From contig NZ_JACSJI010000010.1 in the NCBI RefSeq assembly GCF_014349105.1, positions 1-64,000 on the forward strand: a stretch of DNA of 64,000 bases, in the 5' to 3' direction. The stretch is from Caulobacter sp. 17J80-11. GTDB taxonomy: Bacteria > Pseudomonadota > Alphaproteobacteria > Caulobacterales > Caulobacteraceae. This document shows, piece after piece, positions 52,274 to 61,054 of this stretch. The position numbers and the translations under genes were made by a program. A model generated the notes under the pieces. That model worked only from the letters and a program-made list of their open reading frames with translations. It searched no databases and was not told the origin of the DNA. Position 1 is the first letter of the stretch, and each line of letters begins with the position of its first letter.

Positions 52274-54796
52274 TCAGACGCGCTCGGCGATCGCCGGCCA
52301 GGTCTTCAGCACCAGGGCCCGCACCTCGGCGGCCGAGGTCAGGTCCAGGGCTCGCGAGGCGACCGCGCGGCAGTCGCTGGCGCGCAGGTCGCGGATCACC
52401 GCCTTCAGCCCGGGGACGGCCGAGGGCGCGGCGGAAAGCTCGGTGACGCCCAGGCCGATCAGGATCGGGGCTGCGACCGGATCGGAGGCCAGGCCGCCGC
52501 AGACGCCGACCCAGCGGCGGTTGCGCGAGCCGCCGTCACAGGCAGCCTTGATCAGGCGCAGCACGGCCGGGTGCAGACTGTCGAGCTGTGAAGCCAGCTG
52601 CGGGTGGCCGCGGTCCATGGCCAGCACGTACTGGGTCAGGTCGTTGGTGCCGATCGACAGGAAGTCGGCCTCGGCGGCCAACTGGTCGGCCAGCAGCGCC
52701 GAGGCCGGGGTCTCGACCATGATGCCCAGTTGCGCCGGCTCCTTGCGGCCGATCTGGGCGCGGATCTCGTCGAGCATGGCGCGAACGGCGCGCAGCTCGG
52801 CCAGCGAGGCGACCATCGGCAGCATGATCCTGCACTGGCCGACCGGGCGCACGCGCAGGATGGCGCGCAGCTGGGTCTTCAGCAGGTCGGGGCGGTGCAG
52901 GCCGGTGCGCACGCCGCGCAGGCCCAGCGCCGGGTTGTCCTCATGCGGGAGGGGCAGGTAGGCCAGCGGCTTGTCGCCGCCAGCGTCGAGGGTACGCACG
53001 ATCAGCGGCCGGCCGGCGAGGCCCGTGGCCACCGCCTGGTACTGGGCGAACTGCTCGTCCTCGTCGGGCGGGGTGGCGCGGTCGAGGAACAGGAATTCGG
53101 TGCGCAGCAGGCCGCAGCCCTCGGCGCCGCCCTCCACCGCCGCGGCGGCTTCGGACGCGGCGCCCAGATTGGCGAACACCTCGATCCGCGCGCCGTCGAC
53201 GGTCACGCAGTCCTGCCGGGCGGCGGCGCGCTCGACCGAACGGCGCTCGGCGTGAGCCCGCACCAGGCCTCGGACGGTCTCGACCTCGTCCTTGGACGGT
53301 TTGAGGTGCACCACGCCCTTGGTCGCGTCCAGGATCACCGGGGCGCCCTCGGCCACGTCCATCACGCGCGGGCCGGCGGCGACCACGGTGGGCACCCCTT
53401 GCGCGGCGGCCAGGATGACCACGTGGGCGGTCGGACCGCCGCGCGCCAGGCAGATGCCCGCGAGCCGGCTGAGGTCCAGCCCCACGAATTGGGAGGGCAG
53501 CAGGTCGTCGGCGATCAGGACGGTTTCGGGCGGCAGGCCGGGGCCGGTCGGGACCTGGTCGCCGGCCAGCACGGTCAGCACCTGGCGCTCCAGGTCCAGC
53601 AGGTCGCCCACGCGCTCGGCCATACGCGCGTCGCCCAGAGCCTTCAGCGCCTCGGCCTGGGCGCGCACGGCCGCGCGCCAGGCGAAGCCGGCGCTCTCGC
53701 CGCGCTCGATGCGGGCCTGCGCCTCACCCACGAGCGCCGGGTCGTCCAGCAGCGCCAGATGGGCGGCCAGGATGTCGGCGCGCTCGCGCCCGCCCTCGGC
53801 CGCAGCGGCCTCCAACCGGCGGCGCACCACGCCGCGGGCGCGGGTCAGTTCGGCGTGTTCGCGCCCAGCGCCCTCGCCCTTTTCGGCCACGGCGATCTCG
53901 GCCTGGACGAAGCGCACCGCACGACCGACCGCCAGGCCCGGCACGCCGGTGACGCCCATGGCCCGCGTGGGATCGCCGTCGTCCTTCACCGCCAGGGCCA
54001 CAGGGGCGGCCGGCGCGGCGTGGGCGGCTTCGCCCATGCCCGAGCGGATCAGTTCGGCGAGCGCGTCGACCGCCGCGGCGGCGTCCTTGCCGCGGGCCGA
54101 GACCACGATCTCGTCGCCCGCCTTCACGCCCAGAGCCATCAGGGCCACGACGCTGCGCACGTCGGCGCGGCGGCCGTTCGCCGAAATGGCCGCCTCCGCC
54201 GCGAACCGGCGCGCACAGGCGCCCAGCGCCGCCGCCGGGCGGGCGTGAATGCCGTGCGGCAGAGGGCAAGCCAGGGTCTGACTGAGCTCCGGGCCCTTGG
54301 CGTCGGCGGCCTGCGCGGCGCCCGGTTGGGCCAGGCGCAGTTCCATCAGGAAGTCGCCGACCGCGCCTTCGCGCCCGTCGTCGCGGCGCGCCACCGAGAA
54401 CAGCTCGCCGTTGGTGATCACCACCGGGGTCAGAAGGCTCTTGGCCTTGCGGGCCAGCAGGTCGAGGTCGAAGGAGAGCAAGCGATCGCCCGCCTTCACC
54501 GCCTGGCCGTCGGCGACGTGGGCCTCGAAGCCCTCGCCGCCCAGGGCCACGGTCTCCAGCCCGACGTGCATCAGGATTTCGGCGCCGTTGGCGGCGCGGA
54601 GCGTCACGGCGTGACGGGTGCGGGCCACCGACACCACCTCGCCGTCACAGGGCGCGTGCAGGGTCGAGCCGGTCGGGTCGATGGCCAGGCCGTCGCCCAT
54701 CATGCCCTCGGCGAACACCGCGTCCGGCGCCTCCGAGAGCGGCGCGACCCAACCTTTAAGCGGAGCGGAGAGGATCAGGCTGGACACGTGGTTCAC
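52274..54796 (-). CDS. Fused PTS EIIA(Glc)-HPr-enzyme I protein
   Basis: An 840-residue cytoplasmic phospho-relay. Residues ~1-150: EIIA of the glucose family (GEVVSVARTRHAVTLR, ILMHVGLETVAL with the active-site His). ~165-250: HPr (LPHGIHARPAAALGACA, phospho-His). ~275-840: enzyme I with phospho-His loop ARGGPTAHVVILA, SIGTNDLTQYVLAMDR and the VCGGLASDP cysteine. It supplies phosphate to the NagE IIB domains. Unlike PtsP at 1175 it has no GAF domain. It sits ten bases after the hexosaminidase gene. Confidence 0.95.
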   Translation of the reverse strand: MNHVSSLILSAPLKGWVAPLSEAPDAVFAEGMMGDGLAIDPTGSTLHAPCDGEVVSVARTRHAVTLRAANGAEILMHVGLETVALGGEGFEAHVADGQAVKAGDRLLSFDLDLLARKAKSLLTPVVITNGELFSVARRDDGREGAVGDFLMELRLAQPGAAQAADAKGPELSQTLACPLPHGIHARPAAALGACARRFAAEAAISANGRRADVRSVVALMALGVKAGDEIVVSARGKDAAAAVDALAELIRSGMGEAAHAAPAAPVALAVKDDGDPTRAMGVTGVPGLAVGRAVRFVQAEIAVAEKGEGAGREHAELTRARGVVRRRLEAAAAEGGRERADILAAHLALLDDPALVGEAQARIERGESAGFAWRAAVRAQAEALKALGDARMAERVGDLLDLERQVLTVLAGDQVPTGPGLPPETVLIADDLLPSQFVGLDLSRLAGICLARGGPTAHVVILAAAQGVPTVVAAGPRVMDVAEGAPVILDATKGVVHLKPSKDEVETVRGLVRAHAERRSVERAAARQDCVTVDGARIEVFANLGAASEAAAAVEGGAEGCGLLRTEFLFLDRATPPDEDEQFAQYQAVATGLAGRPLIVRTLDAGGDKPLAYLPLPHEDNPALGLRGVRTGLHRPDLLKTQLRAILRVRPVGQCRIMLPMVASLAELRAVRAMLDEIRAQIGRKEPAQLGIMVETPASALLADQLAAEADFLSIGTNDLTQYVLAMDRGHPQLASQLDSLHPAVLRLIKAACDGGSRNRRWVGVCGGLASDPVAAPILIGLGVTELSAAPSAVPGLKAVIRDLRASDCRAVASRALDLTSAAEVRALVLKTWPAIAERV

Positions 54797-54806
54797 TCCG
54801 GAGCGG

Positions 54807-57185
54807 TCAGCGCGTGGCGGGCACGAGCTGGATCCAGCCGATCGCCCATAGCGGGTCCACGCTCTTCGCCGTGTAGGTTATGCACAGGTCGTGGCGTCCC
54901 GCACGCGGCGTGATCGGCGCGGACGGCAGCTCGGTCACGCCGGCGTTGGCTGTGGCCGGCTTCAGCGGAAGGACGGCGATGCGCTCGCCCTCGCAGCTGT
55001 CCAGCCGCACCTCCAGCTCGCCCTCGGGGGTGGCGGGCGGGCGGAACCTGATGGCGTCGCGGTCCTTGCCGATCTGGAAGTTGAACGGCAGCGAGCTGAC
55101 CGCGGCGGAGATCGCCTTGATGTCGGAGAGGTCCGCGCCTTCCCATTTCCAGCACGGCTCGATGATGTCGATCACCAGCGGCTCGCGCGGGCCGGTCACG
55201 GGACCGTCGTCGTCCAGCGACAGCACCAGCTTGGCCGAGCAGGTCTTCAGCTCGTCGTCCTGGCGGCGGCGGACCGACAGGGCGTCGAAGGTCTTCTCCA
55301 CCGGCCTGGACAGCTGGCGGCCGTCCTCGAAGGTGGCCGCGCGCACCCGCGCGCCCAGCGCCAGGTCCAGCGGGCCGGCGTAAAGGGCCGAGGCCTCGGT
55401 CGGCTCGGACCCGTCGAGGGTGTAGCGGATCTCGCCGCGGCCGACCTGGTTGGCCAGGCTCACCTTCGTGCGCCCGGCGGTCCGGTCGAAGGCGTCGGTG
55501 AAGCGGACTTCCCAGGCCGCGTCGGCGGCGTTGATCCCCAGCGCCTCGTACCGGCCCATCTGGGGGACCAGGCGGTCGAGGAAGCCGTTCCAGTCGCGCT
55601 TGTCCGCGCCCGACCAGCCCAGCTCGGCCACCGCGGCGGCGCGCGGGAAGAACATGTAGGCGGCGCGGTCCTCGGTGCGGACGTGCTCGGTCCACAGGTT
55701 GGCCTGGAGGCCCAGGATGTGGCCCTGCTGGTCCGGGGTCAGGGCGGCCGGGGCCGGATCGAAGTCGTAGACGGTCTTCAGATCGATCAGATTGCCGCGG
55801 CCGGGCGGCTCGTCGCCGGAGTCGCTCTGGCGGTTGTCGAAATACAGCGTCGGGGCCGGCGCCAGCACCGCGTCGTGGCCGGCCTTGGCGGCGGTGATCG
55901 CGCCGTCGATCCCGCGCCAGGACATGATGGTCGCGTTCGGCGCGACGCCGCCTTCCAGGATCTCGTCCCAGCCGATCAGGCGCTTGCCGTGGGCGTCGAG
56001 GTACTTGCCGACGCGCTGGACGAACCAGGACTGCAGGGCGTGCTCGTCGCTGATCCCGAGCGCCTTCATCTGCGCCTGGACGCGGGGCGAGGCCTTCCAC
56101 TGGTCCTTCACCGCCTCGTCGCCGCCGACGTGGACGTACTCGCCGGGGAACAGGTCGATCACCTCGCTGAGCACGTCCTCCAGGAACGCGAAGGTGGCGT
56201 CGTCGACGTTGTAGAGGTTCGGATAGACGCCCCAGTCGCTCATGCCCGTGGTCGGCGCCTTGCCGTCCACGCCCAGCGCCGGATAGGCGGTGATCGGCGC
56301 GGTGGCGTGGCCCGGCATCTCGATCTCGGGCACGATGGTGACGTGCCGCGCGGCCGCGTAGGCGACGATCTCGCGGACCTGGTCCTCGGTGTAGAAGCCG
56401 CCGTACAGGCGCGGCCGACCGGTGGCCGGGTCGATGTCGTTCGCGGGGCCCTGACCCGCCGGCACGCGCCAGGCGCCGACCTCGGTCAGCTTCGGATACC
56501 TCTTGATCTCGAGCCGCCAGGCCTGGTCGTCGACCAGGTGCCAGTGCAACGTGTTGAGCTTGTGCAGCGCCATCGTGTCGATGAAGCGCTTCACGAACTC
56601 CGGCGACTGGTAGTGGCGCGCCGAGTCCAGCATCAGGCCGCGCCAGGCGAAGCGCGGCGCGTCGTGGATGCTGGCGGCCTGCAGGGTGACGGCGTCGGCG
56701 CGGCCTTCGGTCTGGGTCAGCAGCTCCCACAGGCTGACCGCGCCGTAGAACAGGCCCGCGTCGTCGGCGGCGGAAATCTCCACGCCCTTCGGCGAAATGG
56801 CGAGGTCGTAGCCCTCGCGCGCGCCCTGGGCGCTGCGGCGAAGCACGATGGCGCCCGCGCCGGGCGCACGGCCCTCGCGGACCGTCAGGTCCAGGCCGCG
56901 CGTGCGGGCCAGCAGATCCTTCAGGTAGTCGGCCGTCGCGCGGGCGCCGGCGTCGCCGGTCGGGACGACCAGGACCGTGCCGTCGCGGACGGTGAAGGCG
57001 CCGGCGGCCGGGGTCACCGACAGCGGCGCGGGCAGGATGGCGGACGCCGAGGCCGCTTCAGGGCCGGCCGGCGCGGACGCGGGGCCCGCTTGGGCCAGCG
57101 GGGCGTGGGCGCAACCGGCGAGGAGGGCGACGACGCTCGCGAGGGCCGCCACGGCGCGGGCGGACGAGGAAGAGGTCTGACGCAT
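54807..57185 (-). CDS. Beta-N-acetylhexosaminidase, GH20
   Basis: A 792-residue exported glycosidase releasing terminal GlcNAc from chitin oligomers. Signal peptide with lipobox-like ASVVALLAGCAH, a GH20b N-domain, then the GH20 barrel with NTLHWHLVDDQAWRLEIKRY and the catalytic Asp-Glu in VHVGGDEAVKDQW; a C-terminal beta-sandwich (~570-792) follows. It would act at the periplasm or outer membrane, feeding GlcNAc to NagE. Start of the hexosaminidase-EIIA/HPr/EI-NagE-NagX run. Confidence 0.95.
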   Translation of the reverse strand: MRQTSSSSARAVAALASVVALLAGCAHAPLAQAGPASAPAGPEAASASAILPAPLSVTPAAGAFTVRDGTVLVVPTGDAGARATADYLKDLLARTRGLDLTVREGRAPGAGAIVLRRSAQGAREGYDLAISPKGVEISAADDAGLFYGAVSLWELLTQTEGRADAVTLQAASIHDAPRFAWRGLMLDSARHYQSPEFVKRFIDTMALHKLNTLHWHLVDDQAWRLEIKRYPKLTEVGAWRVPAGQGPANDIDPATGRPRLYGGFYTEDQVREIVAYAAARHVTIVPEIEMPGHATAPITAYPALGVDGKAPTTGMSDWGVYPNLYNVDDATFAFLEDVLSEVIDLFPGEYVHVGGDEAVKDQWKASPRVQAQMKALGISDEHALQSWFVQRVGKYLDAHGKRLIGWDEILEGGVAPNATIMSWRGIDGAITAAKAGHDAVLAPAPTLYFDNRQSDSGDEPPGRGNLIDLKTVYDFDPAPAALTPDQQGHILGLQANLWTEHVRTEDRAAYMFFPRAAAVAELGWSGADKRDWNGFLDRLVPQMGRYEALGINAADAAWEVRFTDAFDRTAGRTKVSLANQVGRGEIRYTLDGSEPTEASALYAGPLDLALGARVRAATFEDGRQLSRPVEKTFDALSVRRRQDDELKTCSAKLVLSLDDDGPVTGPREPLVIDIIEPCWKWEGADLSDIKAISAAVSSLPFNFQIGKDRDAIRFRPPATPEGELEVRLDSCEGERIAVLPLKPATANAGVTELPSAPITPRAGRHDLCITYTAKSVDPLWAIGWIQLVPATR

Positions 57186-57291
57186 CGCAGGATCCTGGAC
57201 GGCTTTGCCGCGACGATCCTCGGCGATTCCCGGGCCGGCGCGGAAGAAGAAGCGGAGCGACTGGCGCTCCGCCGAGGATTGCCCAGAGGGA

Positions 57292-57331
57292 AGAAACGAA
57301 AGCCGGGCCCGCGCTCGCGCACGGGCCCGGC
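57292..57331 (-). terminator. Terminator of the TonB-receptor gene
   Basis: Perfect 10-bp stem GCCGGGCCCG/CGGGCCCGGC with 10-base loop, followed on the minus strand by TTTCGTTTC, just after the receptor stop. It separates the receptor from the hexosaminidase operon. Confidence 0.75.
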
Positions 57332-57338
57332 GGTACGC

Positions 57339-60014
57339 TTAGAAGTTGACGCGGGCGCCGACGTAGAACACCCGGCCGTTCTTGTAGAAGGCCCGCGGGC
57401 GAGCCTTGGTGCGGGAGTAGAACTCCAGCGTCTCGTCCGTCAGGTTCTGAGCGTCGAACGTCAGGGCGATGTTTTCGGTGAGGTTGAGGCTGGCCGACGC
57501 GTCCAGCGACTGAGTGGCTTCGCTGTTCAGCGGCGCCGCCCGGTCGATGTCCACGAAGAACGCCGAACGGTAGTTGTAGGCCAGACGGGCGCTGACGCGC
57601 TCGTTCTCGTAGTAGCCGGTCAGGTTCAGCGAGTGATCCGAGTTGCCCGGGATCGGGTCGCCGTTCAGGGCCTCGGCGTCGGAGTAGGTGTAGTTGGCCT
57701 GCACCCCGAAGCCGTTCCAGACCGGCTGCTGCCAGCTGATCTCGATGCCCTGGTTACGACCGCCCGAGCCGTTGCGCGGCCGGGTGATGTCGAAGTGGCA
57801 GTTGTACTGGTTGCCGCTGATCAGCGTACAGCGCGACATGTCCGGCGTGTTGGTCTCCACGCGCTGGATCTCGTCGGTGGTCTCGTTGATCAGGTACGAC
57901 TGGATGTCCTTGTAGAAGGCCGACACGGCCAGCAGGGACTCCTTGCCGTAGTACCACTCCAGCGACGCATCGAACTGCGAGGCGCGGTACGGATCCAGCT
58001 CCGGGTTGCCGCCTGTGCCGGTGTAGATCGACGGGGTCAGCGACACCTGCGGGGCGATCTTGGCGTAGTCCGGACGCGCCATCACCTTGGCCGCGGCGAA
58101 GCGCAGCACCAGGTCGTCGGTCAGGTCGAACGCGATGTTCAGGCTGGGCAGGATGTCCAGGTAGGAGTTGTCGAACTCCACGCGGGTGATGTCGCCGAAG
58201 GCGTTGTCGGCGCCGCCGCCGGCGCCCACCGCCCAGCCCTGCGCGGTCTGGTCGGTCTGGACGATGCGCACGCCCACGTTGCCGCGGTAGCCGTCGCCCT
58301 CGAACTCGCCCATCACGAAGCCGCCAAAGGCCTTTTCGGTGATGGTGTAGCTGTCGTTCGGATACATTTCCGAGAAGTCCGTGCCGGCCGGCAGGCTCGG
58401 CGACCACGGAGTCAGCGGCTTGCCCAGGATCAAGGCGCGCAGGGCGGCCGGATTCACCTGAGCGTAGGCCGACAGCACGCCCGGTCCGGCGATGCCGTCG
58501 AGGTAGTCGCTGGGCGTCTGGCTGCCGGCCACGTCGGCCAGGCCGCAGGCGTGGGGCGGGGTGCCGCACGAACCGCCGGCCCACGGGTAGAGGGTCGGAT
58601 AGCGCCCGACGATGTGCGAGGTCTCGCGCTCGTGGTTGGTGTACTTCAGGCCCGCCTTGACGGCGACGAACGGCCCGAAGTCGACCTTACGCTCCACGTC
58701 GCCGCGGGCGTAGAACTCGGAGTCGTTGTTGACGATGTTGTCGAAGGCGGCCCAGCCCAGCTCGTTCAGAGCCGCCGGGTCGGTCGGGTCGATGTCGGCG
58801 AAGCTGACCCGCGGAACGCCTTGGGTCAGGTCGAAGCTGACGCCGGTCTGGGCGATGGTCTCCCAGAACGACTGAGCTTCGGTCGCGCCCTCGGCGTCGG
58901 TGAAGCCGATCTGGCCGTGCAGGGTCCAAAGCTCGTTCGGCCGGAACTTGCCGTCGAGGTCGATCGAGCGCGTCTCGGTGGACGCCTGACGGTCGATGGC
59001 GTCGAACACCGCGCCGTAGCCGCCCGCGGTGGCGAAGGTGCCCTTCACCAGGGTGTCGTCTTCAACCTGGGCGCCCGTGAGCACCGCGCCGGCCCCGACC
59101 TTGTTCGAGATCCAGGCCATGTAGTTCTGGTTGAAGTTGTCGGCGTCCATGTGGCTGTAGAGGCCGGTCAGGTTGACGTCGACCTGGTCGTTCGGCCGGA
59201 ACTGGACCGCGAAGTTCACGCCCTTGCGGTCACGCTCCTGCTGGAAGAACGAGGAGCCGATCAGCGACGGATAGTCGACTTGGCCGATCGCGCCGCCGAA
59301 GTTGGCGTTGCCGTAGCCCAGCACCTCGACGCCGTCGCGGCGCAGGTGACGCTTCTGCGAAATCAGGCCGATCATCACGCCGAAGGTGTCGGCCTCGTTG
59401 GACCAGCTCAGCATGCCGGAGAGCTGCGGGTCCCATTCGTCGGCTTTTTCGCTGTAGGCCATCTGGGCCGAGGCGGAGACGGTCAGCGGATCCAGGTCCA
59501 GCGGCTTGCGGGTGCGCACGTCCACCGTGCCGCCGACGCCGCCTTCTTCCAGGCTGGCCTGCGGGCTCTTGAACACCTCGACGCGGCCGACGATTTCCGA
59601 CGGCAGCATCAGGTAGTTGAAGCTGCGGCTTGCGTTCAGCTGGTCCAGGATGAACCAGTCGGCCGTGGCCACGCCGTGGCCGTTCAGCAGGGTCAGGTTC
59701 AGGTTAGAGGCGGTGCCGCGGATCGACACGCGCTCGCCTTCGCCGAAGTCGCGCGTGATCGAGACGCCGGTCACGCGCTGCAGCGATTCGGCGACGTTCT
59801 TGTCCGGGAACTTGCCCACATCCTCAGCGGTGATCACCTCGACCACGGCGTCGGCGTTGCGCTTGGACTGGATCGACTGCTGCAGCGACGCGCGAATGCC
59901 GGTGACGACCACCTCGTCGACATCGCTGGCCTGCTCCTGCGCGAACGCGGGCGCGGCGAAGGCGAGCGTCAGCGCGCTCGCCGAAGCGATCCACATGGAC
60001 CTGCGGATACCCAT
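57339..60014 (-). CDS. TonB-dependent receptor for chitooligosaccharide/GlcNAc uptake (predicted)
   Basis: An 891-residue outer-membrane receptor. Signal peptide (MWIASASALTLAFAAPAFA), plug domain with TonB-box-like VDEVVVTGIRASLQQSIQSK and GKFPDKNVAESLQRVTGVSI, then the 22-strand barrel ending in RVFYVGARVNF (terminal Phe). The GIRASLQQSIQSKR N-terminus is typical of Caulobacter/Xanthomonas sugar receptors. Substrate by context: adjoining GlcNAc genes and shared operators. ATG at 60014 follows GGGGAGGGG. Confidence 0.93.
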   Translation of the reverse strand: MGIRRSMWIASASALTLAFAAPAFAQEQASDVDEVVVTGIRASLQQSIQSKRNADAVVEVITAEDVGKFPDKNVAESLQRVTGVSITRDFGEGERVSIRGTASNLNLTLLNGHGVATADWFILDQLNASRSFNYLMLPSEIVGRVEVFKSPQASLEEGGVGGTVDVRTRKPLDLDPLTVSASAQMAYSEKADEWDPQLSGMLSWSNEADTFGVMIGLISQKRHLRRDGVEVLGYGNANFGGAIGQVDYPSLIGSSFFQQERDRKGVNFAVQFRPNDQVDVNLTGLYSHMDADNFNQNYMAWISNKVGAGAVLTGAQVEDDTLVKGTFATAGGYGAVFDAIDRQASTETRSIDLDGKFRPNELWTLHGQIGFTDAEGATEAQSFWETIAQTGVSFDLTQGVPRVSFADIDPTDPAALNELGWAAFDNIVNNDSEFYARGDVERKVDFGPFVAVKAGLKYTNHERETSHIVGRYPTLYPWAGGSCGTPPHACGLADVAGSQTPSDYLDGIAGPGVLSAYAQVNPAALRALILGKPLTPWSPSLPAGTDFSEMYPNDSYTITEKAFGGFVMGEFEGDGYRGNVGVRIVQTDQTAQGWAVGAGGGADNAFGDITRVEFDNSYLDILPSLNIAFDLTDDLVLRFAAAKVMARPDYAKIAPQVSLTPSIYTGTGGNPELDPYRASQFDASLEWYYGKESLLAVSAFYKDIQSYLINETTDEIQRVETNTPDMSRCTLISGNQYNCHFDITRPRNGSGGRNQGIEISWQQPVWNGFGVQANYTYSDAEALNGDPIPGNSDHSLNLTGYYENERVSARLAYNYRSAFFVDIDRAAPLNSEATQSLDASASLNLTENIALTFDAQNLTDETLEFYSRTKARPRAFYKNGRVFYVGARVNF

Positions 60015-60117
60015 GAACCCCTCCCCTGCGGCGGCGTTCGCCGCCTCTCGTTTTTCCGGATCGCGGTCTCGCCGCGTCTCTCCCCTCAGCCCGAACCGAT
60101 AGCGAACCAATTCAAGG

Positions 60118-60134
60118 CCAATGCAATACCAATT
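60118..60134 (-). promoter_or_regulatory. Predicted GlcNAc-regulator operator, receptor side
   Basis: Minus-strand sequence AATTGGTATTGCATTGG. It matches the plus-strand site at 60217-60233 in 16 of 17 positions, in the opposite orientation, 104 bases upstream of the TonB-receptor ATG. Confidence 0.75.
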
Positions 60135-60196
60135 GCCTTAGCCATTCGCGCTGTCAAGCTTCCGTCACAATTTCCACATGGGTGTGGCGAAAAGGC

Positions 60197-60219
60197 TTGA
60201 CGCCAGACCACAAGCAAAT
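60197..60219 (+). promoter_or_regulatory. Candidate promoter of the GntR-nagB-nagA run
   Basis: TTGACG (60197-60202) followed after a short spacer by GCAAATTG near 60213, resembling the Caulobacter housekeeping promoter (TTGACGS then GCTANAWC). The -10 region overlaps the operator, so regulator binding would block it. On the minus strand TTGACA near 60156 may serve the receptor. Confidence 0.35.
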
Positions 60220-60233
60220 TGGTATGGCATTGG
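60217..60233 (+). promoter_or_regulatory. Predicted GlcNAc-regulator operator, regulator side
   Basis: AATTGGTATGGCATTGG, partner of 60118-60134. It contains the TTGGTAT half-site style of HutC-type GntR regulators. It lies 70 bases ahead of the regulator's GTG. Confidence 0.75.
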
Positions 60234-60302
60234 TACTGCGCCGCGCCGCCGCCTTAACGGTTAAGCTCGCGAATCGCCGTTCCGCGACCAGGGAGTCCGC
60301 TT

Positions 60303-61046
60303 GTGGCCACGCTTTCCGCCCTCATCGGCCCGCTCGACAGCGAAAGCCGCCTGCCGCTGTACCAGCAGCTGCAGCGGGCGCTGCGCGACGCGATCGATCA
60401 GCGGATGATCGGTCCCGAGGACGCCCTGCCGGCCGAGCGGGACCTGGCCGAGGACTTCGCTGTGTCGCGCATCACCGTGCGCAAGGCGCTGGACGGCCTG
60501 GTCGACGAGGGCCTGCTGACGCGCCGCCAGGGGGCCGGCACCTTCGTCAACGCCCGGGTCGAGAAGAACTTCGCCAAGATCACCTCCTTCTCGGAGGACA
60601 TGGCCCAGCGCGGGCGCACGCCGCACAGCGTGTGGCTGCGCCGCTCGGAAGGCACGGTCACGCCGGAAGAGTCCCTGACGCTGGGCCTGTCGCCCGGCGC
60701 GCCGGTCTACCGCTTCAACCGCATCCGCTACGCCGACGGCGCGCCGATGTCGCTGGAGTACGCCACCATCCCGGCCTTCGCCCTGCCCTCGCTCGAGGCG
60801 GTCGACACCTCGCTCTACCAGGCGCTGGAGCGCACCGGTCATAGGCCGCGGCGCGCCCTGCAGCGCCTGCGCGCCGTTCTGTTCACCTCGGAACAGGCCG
60901 ATCTGCTGGGCGCACGCCCGAACGACGCCGGCCTGCTGGTCGAGCGCCGCGGCTATCTCAAGGACGGCCGCACCGTGGAGTTCTCGCAATCCTACTACCG
61001 CGGGGACACCTACGACTTCGTCGCCGAACTGAACGACCTGTCCTGA
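60303..61046 (+). CDS. GntR/HutC-family regulator of GlcNAc utilisation
   Basis: A 247-residue transcriptional repressor candidate. The winged HTH is at ~25-85 (LPAERDLAEDFAVSRITVRK, then DEGLLTRRQGAGTFV), and the C-terminal UTRA ligand domain spans ~105-245 (YRFNRIRYADGAPMSLEYAT). By analogy with NagR/NagQ, GlcN6P or GlcNAc6P would be the inducer. GTG start at 60303. It overlooks nagB and nagA on the same strand and the TonB receptor in divergence, so autoregulation is likely. Confidence 0.9.
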   Translation: MATLSALIGPLDSESRLPLYQQLQRALRDAIDQRMIGPEDALPAERDLAEDFAVSRITVRKALDGLVDEGLLTRRQGAGTFVNARVEKNFAKITSFSEDMAQRGRTPHSVWLRRSEGTVTPEESLTLGLSPGAPVYRFNRIRYADGAPMSLEYATIPAFALPSLEAVDTSLYQALERTGHRPRRALQRLRAVLFTSEQADLLGARPNDAGLLVERRGYLKDGRTVEFSQSYYRGDTYDFVAELNDLS

Positions 61047-61054
61047 GGCGCGGA

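Noticed and set aside
54891-60200. A 1769-codon open frame on the plus strand across the hexosaminidase and TonB-receptor genes
   Set aside because: It is antisense to two unmistakable genes; composition is the His/Val/Gly/Arg-rich type produced by the reverse frame of high-GC genes, with no domain.
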